Made by a program: the position numbers and the translations under genes. Below are positions 53,601 to 64,000 of a stretch of 64,000 bases of DNA, one piece after another. Each line of letters starts with the position of its first letter. Position 1 is the first letter of the stretch. This DNA comes from Caenorhabditis elegans (taxonomy: Eukaryota; Nematoda; Chromadorea; Rhabditida; Rhabditidae). The notes below the pieces were generated by a model, which worked only from the letters and a program-made list of their open reading frames with translations, ran no database searches and was not told the DNA's origin. Location of the stretch: NCBI RefSeq assembly GCF_000002985.6, contig NC_003283.11, positions 17,795,501 to 17,859,500 on the forward strand, given 5' to 3'.

Positions 53601-56600
53601 ATCGTTCCATTTTAAAAACACTAAAATCCATTAAAAACTTGCAATTTTCGCTGAAAAATGCATATTTCATGGTTTTCTAGTGAAAATTCATCAATTTTCA
53701 ACATTTTTAATCAAAAAATCGCGATTTTCAATGTTTTTCGGGTGAAATTTTCTCCAATTTGCTTTTTTCAGCTTAAAAGACGCGTTTTTCAAAGTTTTTC
53801 GGGTGAAAATTCATTAATTTTCAACATTTTTTGGCTAAAAAATCGCGATTTTCAATGTTTTTCGGGTGAAATTTCCTCCAATTTTCTCTGTAATTTTGCA
53901 ATTTTCCGTTCCCGTACCGATTGATCGTCAAATGTCTTGAATTGTTTCTTAACAAGTTTTCCCATCTCTTCGGCAACTCTTTTTCTCTCACAAATCACCA
54001 ATCCCGGTTCGGCTTCTGTCTTTTCCAGAATTGTCATATTACGGCGGCGGAGCTCCTGCAAAATATGGGAATTTTAAATATTTTTACAGAATATTTCAGA
54101 GGGAAAAGCTCAAAAATCAATCGATTTTGCACAGAAAATGGAACAAAAATTTGAAAATTTTAAGAAAAAAAAAAGGCTGAAGAAGCACAAAATTTTAGCA
54201 AAAATCCAATTTTCAAACGAGTTTTTGAGAAATTTTCGAAAAAAAAAATCGGATTTCTAGCGAGAAAAGCCAATTTTTGACTAATTTTTGATGGTTTTCA
54301 GCCGAAAATGCGAAAATTTCACCTATAAAGATTAAAATTTGCAGAAAAATTCTAGTTTTGAGAGCCAAAAATTGATTTTCAACGATTTTGGCTTTAAAAA
54401 AATTCAAATTTCCAGTGTAAACTTTAAATTTTAAGTAGATTTTTACGAAAAATTCTGAAAAAAATCCGAATTTTCAGTGGAAAATCTCAAATTCACTGTG
54501 AAAATTGCAATTTCGAGTCAATTTTCAAAAGTGGAAAATACGAAAAAAAAAAAATGGGGAAATTTCCACAACAAATTAAGATTTTAAGTAATTTTTTACG
54601 AAGAATTGTGAAAAATTAAAATTTTCAATGGAAAAATTAAAAATTTCCAGTGTAAACTACATTTTTAAGTGGATTTTTGCAAAAAATTCTGAAAAATTCG
54701 AATTTTTAGTGATTTTAAGCTAAAAATGTTAATTTCAGACGAGTTTATGAGCAATTTTCGACAAAAATAGTCTTTGGAAGCAAAAAAAAAATCGGATTTC
54801 TAGCGAGAAAAGCCAATCTTTGACTAATTTTTAATGGTTTTCAATCGAAAATGCGAAAATTTCACCTATAAAGATTAAAATTTGCAGAAAAATTCTAGTT
54901 TTGAGAGCCAAAAATTGATATTCAAAGATTTTTAAGAAAAAAAAATTCAAATTTCCAGTGTAAACTACATTTTTAAGTGGATTTTTGCAAAAAATTCTGA
55001 AAAATTCGAATTTTTAGTGATTTTAAGCTAAAAATGTTATTTTTTCACTGAAAACTGAGTTTTGAAAGCTAATTTTCACGCAAAATCCAAATTTAAGTGA
55101 ATTTTCACGAAAAAAAAACGATTTTTCACTTTGAAAAACGAAAAATAGTCTGAAATTTCTGAAATTTTTGAGTAGAAACCCCAATTTTCGATAGTTTCTC
55201 ACACATTTTGAGGAGCAAAAATTCCGAAAAATCTCGGTTTTGGCATCTAAAAATGCGTCAAATCCGGATAAATAACATGGTTTCAGTCAGTTTTCGAAAA
55301 ATCAATACATCGGAATCAAAAAATTCAATTTTTATCGTGAAAAGTCACATTTTGAGTGATTTTTATGAGGTTTTCAGCCGAAAATGCGAAAATTCCAATC
55401 ATAAACAAAAAAAAAAAGTTATGTTTTATCGTAATTCCCCAAAAAATCTAAAAATTTCCGAAAAACTGTGATTTTCAGCCAAAAAAGTTACATTTTTCCA
55501 CGAAAATTTCTGATTTTCAGGTAAAAAAAATGCAATTTTTCAGCTGAAAATCAGAAATTCACAGAAAAAAAAATGCAATTTTAAGCCAATTTTCACGCAA
55601 AAAATCCAAAATTTCAGATGAAAAGTGATTTTCTCACTGAAAACTATAATAATAATTTTAAGTAGATTTTCCGGGAAAAACCTGGAAAATCTCAATTTTT
55701 AGTGATTTTCAGCTAAAAATGTTAATTTTTCACTGAAAACTAATTTTGAGAGCCAAAAATTGATTTTCAACGATTTTGACTAAAAAAAAACTCAAATTTC
55801 CAGTGTAAACTTTAAGTGGATTTTTACGAAAAATTCTGGAAAAAATCCGAATTTTCAGTGGAAAATCTCAATTTCGAGCCAATTTTCAAAAGTGGAAAAT
55901 ACGAAAAAAAAAATGGGGAAATTTCCACAACAAATTAAGATTTTAAGTAATTTTTTACGAAAAATTGTGAAAAATTAAAATTTCCAGTGTAAACTACATT
56001 TTTAAGTGGATTTTTTCTGAAAAATTCAGAAAAATTCGAATTTTTAGTGATTTTTAGCTAAAAATGTTATTTCTTCACTGAAAACTAATGTTTTGAGCCA
56101 ATTTTAAAGGAAATTCTGATAATTTCCGAATTTTATTGGGAATTTCAGCTGAACATCCGAAATTCACGTTGAAAATTGCAATTTCAAGCCAATTTTCACG
56201 AAAAATCCAAATTTTCAGCTGAAAACTACAATTTTAGGTAGATTTCCACGAAAAAATCAATGTTCCACACTAAAAAAAAGGCGAGAAATCCAATATTTCT
56301 ACCTCATTTTTCTCGTGCAACTGGGCATTTTCAGCTTTAAGCTTCTCAGTTTCCTCGTCTTCTTTTGAAGCTCCAGAAGAAGTACTCGGAGCAGCAGCTG
56401 CCAAATTAGCATTCGTCTTTTTAAGCTCAATAACCTCCTCAACCACCAGTGGCTGATTCAACGGAATTTCGACAATTTTCGACTTTTCCGCGTCCAAAAC
56501 CACTTGAAGCTCTGCCAATTTGCTCTTTTCGATGGAAATTTGCTCACGGAGTTGCTCAATTGTATCCAAATGAGCTTTTTCACGATGATTGAGCTCATTC

Positions 56601-59600
56601 ACAATCACTTCTTGTTGCTTTTTGCTGCAAAATTACGAGAATTTGAGCGTTTTTCCTTGGATTTTTAGTTTTTTTTTAATTTAAAATTTGCCTTTTTTGC
56701 CTTTTTCCGGGTAAAAAATGATAATTTCTCAATATTTCACCTTTCCAGCTCAAAAAAAAATCGTTTTTGATCGAAAAAAAAAATGCATTTCAATTGAAAT
56801 CCGTTGATTTTCCCAGAATTTACGGAAAAAATCGGGTTTTTCGTGGATTTTTGGTTAAAAAAAAAGTTTTTCAGGTGAAATTCTGCGATTTTTTCAATTT
56901 TATAGTGGAAAATCGCCAATTTTCCACAGAAATTTGGCCTTTTTTTTTGGCGAAATTTGAGAAAAATCCGGCCATTTTTGTCGATTTTCTTCGAGTTTTG
57001 GCTTTCAATGGAAATTTGAGTTTTTCTCGAGTTTTTTTAAAGCAAAATTAATCAATTTCCGACTGAAATTGCCCATTTTTGAGTGAAAAAACGAATTTTT
57101 TTGCAAAAAAGCACAATTTTATAGATTTTTAAGGGAAAATCAGCACTTTCCGTTAGAAATTACAAAATTTTCAAATTTTCAGCACTAAAATTGCCTGTTT
57201 CCTATAATCGAGTAGAATTTCGAGCTTTTTCTCACATTTTCTCCAAAATTGTCTCCTTTTCAGCAGTTTTTAGGTAAAAATCAGTGAAATATTGGTCAAA
57301 ACGTGCATTTTTTTTTCAAATTATTCAGTTTTTTCATGACTTTGCTGCTCATTTTTGACCGATTCTAGACCAAAAATAGGGTGGAAAAACTCGAAATTTT
57401 CGGTTTTTCAGCGCAAAAATTGCCTGTTTTCTCGATTTTAACATAAATTTCCGTTTTTCTGAAAATTTTCAGATTTTCCTCGAAAATTGTTCATCTACTC
57501 ACTATTCGTGAAACTCTGAAATATCTCGATTGAGCTCCCCGATAAGTGCCTCCAATCGCGTATAATTCTCAATCATCTGAGCTTTTTCCATCGTCCATTT
57601 CTGAGCTTCTCCGTCTTGATCTCGAGCTTTTGCCACTGAAAGAGCAGCTTCCAACTCTAAATTGTGTTGTTTCAATGTTTGATTGTGTGTGCTCAATTGA
57701 ATCCATTCTTTTCCTTGCTTTTCAAGTTCAGCTTCAACATTTTCAACAGCTGCCGCCAGCTTCAAATGTGTCTGTTTTGCGTGCTCTTTTTCCGAAATAA
57801 GCTTCTCCTTTTCTTGCTCCAACTGCTCATGTAGCTTCTTCCATTCTTCTTGTTTCTTCTGTAACTGAGCTTCATGTTCCTTTCGAATCGTCTTCAGCTC
57901 TGTTGAAAAACTCGAATTCGTGCTTCTCAACAGCTTCAGCTCTTTCTCATGCTCTTCATTATTTTTGACAGCTTTTCCTGCGGCAACAAGTTCTTGCTCT
58001 TTCACACGAAGTTTTCCTTCAATTCCCTGAATTTGACGAGCCAATTCTGATTCGTGAGCCTGATTTTGAGCCACTTTTTGCAAGAGTTGTTGGCGTTGAG
58101 CTCTGAAAAACAGGAGAAAATTCGGATTTTAGGCTCAAAAGTGCAATTTTTTGGGTTTTTTCACATTTTTAGAGCTTTTTTTGGCGTTGAGCACTGAAAA
58201 ATTGCAGGTTTTTAGAGAGATTTTAAGCGGAAAATTGAAAATTTTTCCAGCAATTTCAGCGTTTTTTTAGCCGATTTTTAAGACCAAAAGTTGAATTTTT
58301 TGCTGGAATTTGTAATTTTTGGCGAATTTCTTAAAATTCACCGTTTTTTGAAAGGAATGCCTGCTCGGACTCTTTGAGCTCAATTTTAAGAAGTTTTTAG
58401 GGATTTTTCACAAATTTGGAGCATTTTTTTGCGTAAAACTGTCGGTTCTCAGCCCGATTTTCAAGACAGAAAAGTTAAATTTTTGAATAAATTAGGGTTT
58501 TTACCGTTGTACAACAATTTAGGCTGAAAATAGTAATTTTTAAAACAAAATTCTACAATTTTCACGGCCAAAATGTCGTTTTTCAGCTGTTTGCTAACGA
58601 AAAATCGTCGAAAAGTCAAATTTCGGCGGGAAATTGGAAATTTTCAATCGATTTTGCCTAATTTCCGTCAAAATTGACTAAATTATGGTGCATTTCGACT
58701 GAGAAAACGATTTTTCATCAAATTTTGGAGAAAATTGCCTCTTTTTTTGTCAGAAATGCGTGGTCAGCAATTTTAGTTCAGAATTTTTAAATTTCGGACG
58801 AAAAAATATCATTCTTGGCCCAATTTTCATGAAATTTCGTGATTTTTCCACGTTTTCCATCGAAATTCTTGAATTTTCGCACAAAATTATCATTTTTAGA
58901 CCAATTTTCATCAATTTTCACGATTTTTCTCAATTTTCCGCGTAAAAAATCGACATACTGCTCGTGTTTCTCGCGTTGTTCCACAGCCATCTTTTCTTTA
59001 TTCAATTTCTCAATTTTCACAGCAGATTCCGTCATCTTCTTGTTCAAAGCCTTAACTTCCAGACTCAAATTATTCTTCTGAGCATCAGAATCACGGAATG
59101 CTCCAGCCAAGAATTGAATATAAGCTTCATCGAGTTCTGGGAGTCCGGAGAGCTTGTTGAGCACCTTTTTCTGATCCAAATCCTTCAAATTCACCGATTT
59201 TCGCTCTTTTGGAGACGATTTTTGAGTTGTTGGAGCTGCTGGAGCTGGAATTGGAGCAGAAGCCTGAGTAGATTCCACTTTTTGGACTTGAATTTCCGGT
59301 TTTTCTGGAATTGGAGCAGCAGAAGCTTTTGGTGATGGTTGTTGCTGAGCCGTTGGAGTTGGAGCATTTGGAGCAGCTGGAGCAGCTGAAGCCGGAGCTG
59401 GAGCGGCATCTTGTGCTTTTTTGCCCGTTTGCTGTTGCTTCTTTGTCTTATTTTTTGGCTGTTTCTTCTTCTCGTTGTTGTCAGTCAAAAGAGCCAATGC
59501 GTCGCGGTTGTAAGCCTGAAAATTTGAAAAATTTATAGATTTTTACAGTTTTTTTTTTGACTGAAAATGCCAATTTTCAGCACACAAAAATCCTTCTTTT

Positions 59601-60486
59601 TGGAGAAATTCCTTGGAATATTTGTTTTTTTTTTTTGAAAATATAATCGTATTTTATTCAGAATTTCCCCCAAAAAACGACATTTTTGTGCCTAAATTCC
59701 CATTTTTTAAACCAATTTTTATCAGGAAAACCGAATTTCAGCGAAGATTTCATCGAAAAAAACAAAAAGACGATTTTTGTGTTGAAATTTTAAATTTACA
59801 CCTGAAAATTGGCATTTTTGGCCTGAATTTGTTCATTTTTGCCTTAAAAAACCGAAAGAAGCCAATTTTGAACCGAAAACCTTCTTTTTTTGGGAAAACT
59901 TCGATAAAAATCCAATTTTTGATAGGAAAATTGTTTTTTTTAAGTGAAAAAGAGCAATTTTGCTCATTTCAAGTCAAAATTCTCGGAAAAAATATCGAAT
60001 TCCTCGTTAAAAATCGTCTTTTTTAGAATAAAAGTTTGCTGAAAATGCCGTTTTTCTGATAAAAATTAATTTTTTTCAACAATTTTCAGGCACAAAAAGG
60101 TATTTTTCGCAGATTTTCAGTCAATTTGATGAGAAAATCCGAGGAAAATTGCCTTTTCAGTCAGAATTCTCTGAAAAATATCCACTTTTCTCGTAAAAAT
60201 TTAGTTTTCCTGGTTTTTTCGCGGGGAAAAAAAAGTTTTAGGCCAATTTTAGGTCAAGGAAAATCCGGTTGTTAAGCGAAAAAAGTCGATAATCTCTTGA
60301 AATTTCACTCTTCTGATCAGAATTCGTGTGAAAAATCTCAATTTTTCCACGAAAATCGTTCCGAACCTTGTCAAAATTATCCTCTTGTCGATTCATGAAT
60401 ATCATATAATAAATTGCAAACACAAATACACCAACACCACCGAGAATGCCGAGAGCTGTTGATGGATCGACGAATGACGAGTCCAT
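50687..60486 (-). CDS. RRBP1(p180)/kinectin-like ER membrane coiled-coil protein, 676 aa
   Basis: Seven minus-strand exons inferred by hand: 60486-60367, 59515-58959, 58102-57503, 56624-56303, 54055-53918, 52669-52469 and 50779-50687. All phases agree (0, 2, 2, 0, 0, 0), giving 677 codons. The N terminus, MDSSFVDPSTALGILGG then VFVFAIYYMIFM, is a short luminal end plus one membrane anchor (residues about 15-31). A basic KKKQPKNKTKKQQQ segment and an Ala/Pro/Gln-rich stretch (about 70-130) follow. Then come some 400 residues of heptad-rich Glu/Lys/Leu sequence such as EKEKLISEKEHAKQTHLKLA, a second Ala-rich part in exon 6, and a charged end reading ALRAQLA. Anchor, basic region and coiled coil resemble the ribosome receptor RRBP1/kinectin family of rough ER. 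This is assignment by architecture. The first donor (AAG|GTTCGG) is weak. Introns are 0.85-2.2 kb and very AT-rich. Confidence 0.8.
50830..52440. other. AT-rich last intron with a duplicated acceptor segment
   Basis: The intron between exons 6 and 7 is made of AAAATTTTC/GAAAATTT low-complexity units. At 51488-51540 a block GGTGGTCTTTCTGCAAAATT repeats the exon 7 acceptor region at 50771-50820, including the CTGCAAAAT splice site and the start of the exon. This gives a decoy acceptor. Confidence 0.7.
52731..53653. repeat. intronic palindrome, arms about 400 bp, spacer about 130 bp
   Basis: 52731-53126 pairs with 53255-53653: CAGCGAAAATTG with CAATTTTCGCTG, CTTTTCCGGACAAAAAATCT with AGATTTTTTGTCCGGAAAAG, AATGCTCCGATTCC with GGAATCGGAGCATT. 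It occupies most of the 1248-nt intron between exons 5 and 6. The transcript would fold into a long hairpin next to exon 6. Confidence 0.92.
54180..56080. repeat. direct repeats in the largest intron
   Basis: 54235-54400 and 54780-54945 are about 165-bp direct copies (CGGATTTCTAGCGAGAAAAG, TTTCACCTATAAAGATTAAA). A CAGTGTAAACTACATTTTTA block recurs near 54655, 54960 and 55985, with shortened copies at 54415 and 55800. The intron between exons 4 and 5 has therefore grown by segmental duplication. Confidence 0.85.
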
Positions 60487-61110
60487 TGGCTGAAATTATT
60501 TAGCATTTTTAGAAATTTTATAGAAAAAAGTGGGAAAATGGAGAAATTATCGAAATTCGGAATTTTTAATCGAAAAAATCGAGTTTTTGAGTAAAAAATC
60601 TCTATGAAAACGTGTAAAATTCGAAATTTTCGAAAAAAATGGCACTTTTTCAGTGTAAAACCCTGAAAAATCGATTTTATTTCGAAAATATCAAATTTCC
60701 CACATTTTCATAGAGATTTTTTACTCAAAAACTCGTTTTTTTCGATTAAAAATTCCGAATTTCGAGCTATTTTCAATGGATTTCTCGTTTTTAGTGGAAT
60801 TTTCTATGTTTCTTCTCTGAAAATTATCGATATTTCAGCTTTAAAATATCTGAAAAGTTGAAAAATGACTCCTGTGTCGATTTACGCGGCTCTTGTGTAC
60901 TCCTCGTGGAGAAGAGTTACAATTTTAGTAAAAATATCCAAAAATGCCGCATTTTTACTATAACTGTACAAATCTTCTCTTCTCCTCGAGAAGTACACAA
61001 GAGCTGCGTAAATCGACAAAGGAGTCATTTTTCAACTTTTCACATATTTTTAAAGCTGAATATCGATAATTTCCAAGAAAAAATATGGGATTTAATGTGA
61101 AAAATTGAGT
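60487..61110. repeat. two foldbacks upstream of the coiled-coil gene
   Basis: 60553-60615 pairs with 60705-60770 (TTTTTGAGTAAAAAATCTCT with its complement). 60827-60930 pairs with 60975-61075 (AAAAATGACTCCTGTGTCGA with TCGACAAAGGAGTCATTTTT, CTCTTGTGTACTCCTCG with CGAGAAGTACACAAGAGC). Both lie within the probable 5' flank of the gene that starts at 60486. Confidence 0.85.
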
Positions 61111-61624
61111 TTTCAATAGAAAATTCCACTAAAATACCTCGAAATTTGAATTTTTTAATAAAAAAAAATCGAGTTTTTGAGTAGAAAATTCCACTACAAC
61201 CGAGAAATTTCTTCGCTGAGATGCCAGTTTTTCGGGAAAATCCATTTCAAAGTTGAAAATTCTTCCAAAAAAAAAAAAGTGGCATTTCGAGCACTTTTCT
61301 TTACTTTCGGGGACGGCAACTGAGAATTTCACACAGAGATCGGCAAAGTTGAAATGGTGGTGATAAAAATGACAATAATAATTGCATTTCCGTTGGGGTA
61401 AAGACAATTGCGCGGGCCGCGGTGGAGACAACTTTTATATTAAAAAAAAAGTTTTCGCAGCCCGCGCGCGGGGAACGACAAAGTACACCCGAAATTCCGA
61501 AATATCGAGGTCAAATAGAAAATCATCAAGAGAGGGGGTGTATCCCTGTGTTAATCAATGAAAAACTTTGATACTTGAGAAACCTAATAGGAAGAGAAAT
61601 TGTAGGCTTTTTGTCGTTTAGGAA
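61111..61624. promoter_or_regulatory. possible promoter region with GC-rich palindrome
   Basis: At 61413-61470 GCGCGGGCCGCGG and GCAGCCCGCGCGCGG flank an AT-rich TTTTATATTAAAAAAAAAG core. It is about 0.95 kb upstream of the coiled-coil gene start and is the most GC-rich block nearby. That it acts as a promoter is inference. Confidence 0.3.
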
Positions 61625-61825
61625 CACACTTCTGTAGGCCCACGTGGTCCCCAGGTTGTCCCATTACGGTTTGATCTACAAAAAATGCGGGAATTTTTTG
61701 CCCAACAAAAAATGTGACGTCAGCACGTTCTTAACCATGCAAAATCGGTTGAAAACTCGCGTCTCAAACTCTCCCGCATTTTTGTGTAGATCAAACCGAA
61801 ATGGGCAGCCTGGCACCCCTGGTGT
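61625..61825. repeat. inverted repeat with CGGTTTGATCTACA/TGTAGATCAAACCG
   Basis: CCCATTACGGTTTGATCTAC and GTAGATCAAACCGAAATGGG, with inner AAAAATGCGGGA and TCCCGCATTTTT, form a hairpin around TGACGTCAGCACG. The motif belongs to a very common C. elegans foldback family; similar words occur at 31360-31370. Confidence 0.85.
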
Positions 61826-61834
61826 GTAGGCCTT

Positions 61835-62045
61835 GAACGTAGGCCTACCTGCCTGTCTTTGAGGCGACCGACTCCGCCTGACTCTCGCCTCAATACGTGT
61901 TACGTGTAATTTGATTTTTTAACAAATTGATAGAAATGAGAAAATTTGAAAACTCATGTCAAAATGCAGCAAAGAGGCGAAAGGCAGGCAGATTTCAGGC
62001 AGGCATCATTCTCTGAAGCCTTGCCTGCCTACCGGCGGTGTCAGT
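61835..62045. repeat. GGCAGGCAGGC repeat
   Basis: GTAGGCCTACCTGCCTG, CTCGCCTC, AAGGCAGGCAGATTTCAGGC and GCCTTGCCTGCCTACCGG form a loosely inverted GC-rich dispersed repeat. Confidence 0.65.
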
Positions 62046-62299
62046 GGGAATTTTGCTTTGAAACACTCGAAAAAATAGACTAAAACAGTCAGTAAATTCG
62101 AAAATTTCAGGTAAAATCCAGTTTTTTTTTTCCATAAGATTAATTTTCTAGGAAAAAAAATTTGGTTTTACCGACCAAAAAAATCCCAAAACTGGGCAAC
62201 ATTAAAGTCAGTTAGAAACCCTGGTTAGGCACCAATTTTCAGAGAAACCTGGCCCAAAACCGGTCGATTTCCTCGATTTTCAGTTCAAAAAACTAAATT

Positions 62300-62760
62300 T
62301 CTTGGAACAAAATCTCAAAATACGGACGTCAAAGCTTCAAAAATTCCAGATCGCTGCTGGAAAAGCTGGAAAAAAGTGGGCGGCGGCGGAAATGCGAAAT
62401 TCGAGGAATTTCGGGATCTGCTGCAAAGGAGAAGAAACCCCCCAAAAAAAGTACGGGAAATACCGCAGAGACACAGAGAAACAGGGGGCACTGCAGCCAC
62501 GTCCTCTCATCCCTCCCGATGCTTCTGGACATTCCCTATTGCTCTGTCTGGTGACTCTCCACTCCACGTACACTATCTATTCGTGGGCAGCGCCAATGAC
62601 AGGCGCTGGGCGCCAACGAGAGATCACGGGAAGCCACAGAGACTCAGAGAACGGACAGAGTGTCTGGTGTCTCTTGTGTCTTCAGTGTGCAAGTGTCTGC
62701 GTCTTTTGTGAAGAAGAAGAAGAAGAACTGCAAACGAAATTAGTTGCTCCGTGCGTGTTG
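62300..62760. promoter_or_regulatory. GC-rich, CT-repeat region; possible promoter or 5' exon, unassigned
   Basis: A sharp rise in GC content with ACAGAGACACAGAGAAACAG, GTGTCTCTTGTGTC, GGCGCTGGGCGCCAACG and a GAAGAAGAAGAAGAA run. A 230-codon open frame spans it but looks like composition bias. The region could be the promoter or first exon of a gene outside the window. No decisive splice signal is seen. Confidence 0.3.
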
Positions 62761-64000
62761 GAGCTCCGTCTGGCTTTACGTCTTCATGTTTATTTGTTTA
62801 TTCAGAAGCGTTTAATGAGCAAATACTCGGGCTCCATAGAGCGTTTTACTGAAATTCTGACCTTTTTTCAGCTGATTTTCGAATTTTCTGATGAAACCGG
62901 GCTCCGTGGAGCTCCTTTTGGGCTTATTTCTGGATTTTCAAAGCGGGAAATTTCAAAACTTCGAAAAAACATTGGAAAATGTGGGAATTTTTGAGAAAAT
63001 CCCCGGAAAAATGTGCCAAATCGGAAGAAACTACTTCGAAAATATGAAAATCGAGTTTTTGTGCTCATTTCTGGTTTTCAGAGCAGATTTCACAGATAAA
63101 TCGGAGAAACTTGAGAAAATGCCCGGAAAACCTTGAACTTTTGCGAAAATGGGCGAATTTTCGAGAAATCGCCGAAAAAAGTGCCAAATCGGAAGGAAAA
63201 GCTTCAAAATGCCAATAATCGAGCGAAAATTCAGTTAAAGTCGCTGGAAAATCCTAAAATCTGCTGAAACAACTGAAAAATCATTAAAAATAGCAGGATT
63301 TTCTCAAAAACCAATGAAAAACGCTGAAAATTGGAGAAAAATCTCTAAAAATCGACAAAATCGTGCAAATTCGAAGGAAAACGCTGGCACATCGACAGAA
63401 ATCCAAGAAATTGCGAGAAAATTGCAAAAACCTCAGAAAAAACCTTAAAATCTGGAAAAAAGGTGGCAATTTCGAAAAAATCGCTGAAAATACAGCTTGA
63501 ATTATCTGAAAATCCGGCAAAAAATCCAATGGAAAGCTGAAAAAACCGGGAATTTCCTGCAATTCCGGCGTATTTTTGCCAAAAACTGTTCCAAATAGAA
63601 GGAAAAACGACGAAAAAAGTGAAAAACGAGCGAATTGAGTGCGAAAATGACCTTGAAATGATGAGAAAACCGAACGAATTAGGCGAAATTCGCGCTCACC
63701 CGGCTGTGTGTAGGTCAATAACAGAATTTCGTGGGAAAATGCGATTTTTCGCGCGGAAAACGAGGAATTTCGTCAGATTTCATCATTTTCACGGGAATTT
63801 GACATGTTTTTGATGGGAAAAAGGCGCGAAAAATGTTTTGAATAAGAAAATGGTGAAAATTCTTTTTTGGATTTCCCGCCAACTTTAGGCAAAAACTTGA
63901 TTTTTAGGATTAAATATGCGAATTTTAACCCAAAAATATCGAAAAAAAAACCGATTAAAAACTCGCTTTTAGCAGTGAAAAACGTCAAAATTCACTCCAA
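62761..64000. other. AT-rich low-complexity region, no gene supported
   Basis: A-rich GAAAATTTCAG-style sequence like the introns of the coiled-coil gene. It is probably intron or spacer. At 63700-63716 the minus strand reads TTGACCTACACACAGCCGG followed by GTGAGC, a good splice donor, but no start codon fits. Confidence 0.45.

Noticed and set aside
57546-57800. Plus-strand open frame opposite the coiled-coil exon
   Set aside because: Antisense shadow of a Glu/Lys/Leu-rich coding exon.
62302-62994. 230-codon open frame on the plus strand
   Set aside because: Spans a GC-rich CT-repeat region and AT-rich DNA with no change in character; no family features and no splice signals. More likely promoter or UTR.
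63284-63718. Minus-strand 144-codon open frame starting near a strong donor
   Set aside because: Phe/Ser-rich low-complexity translation with no ATG at its start; the donor-like GTGAGC is isolated.

Overview
The window is nuclear DNA of a Caenorhabditis nematode, very probably C. elegans. A full-length, nearly textbook Tc1 transposon is present. Introns are short and AT-rich with TTTTCAG-type acceptors. The gene content is dominated by srh-type serpentine (chemosensory) receptors, a nematode-specific GPCR family. Foldback DNA transposons and degenerate TTAGGC-like tracts fit a repeat-rich chromosome arm. Such srh clusters lie mainly on chromosome V, but that placement is inference.

Layout. 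1-255 is the 5' exon of an srh gene running off the left edge (minus strand). 653-3389 is an srx receptor (minus) whose introns are swollen with a GGCAAAT repeat. 3846-4769 is a non-autonomous TA-flanked DNA element. 5338-37918 is a plus-strand array of ten srh loci. Nearly all share one architecture: about 310 nt, about 430 nt and about 250-290 nt exons with introns in phase 1 and phase 0. One of the ten (9986-13111) carries Tc1 exactly in its first splice donor, and one (18105-18414) is a nonsense-bearing single-exon remnant. 38776-48706 is a rearranged block of four srh loci, two plus and two minus, forming two paralogous pairs; three of the four carry inactivating lesions. 50687-60486 (minus) is an unrelated gene of seven inferred exons. 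It encodes a predicted 676-residue ER-type membrane protein with an N-terminal anchor, an Ala/Pro/Gln-rich basic segment and a long coiled coil, resembling the RRBP1(p180)/kinectin group. 60500-64000 holds foldback repeats, a GC-richer possible promoter region and AT-rich DNA with no gene I can support.

Functional picture. The srh and srx products are seven-transmembrane receptors expected in ciliated sensory neurons. The locus looks like birth-and-death evolution in progress: tandem and inverted duplication, orphan exons, fresh nonsense codons and a transposon in a splice site. Introns and spacers are full of palindromic elements from several TIR families, a nested hAT-like element inside a tRNA-derived repeat, and 34-bp and 123-bp tandem arrays. 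Non-receptor oddities are a frameshifted ROMO1/Mgr2-like pseudogene and a possible 41-residue secreted peptide gene. I found no new biological system that I can defend. The most unusual items are the Tc1 insertion inside a GTAAGT donor, the roughly 400-bp intronic palindrome in the coiled-coil gene, and the duplicated divergent ORF beside the rearranged srh genes.
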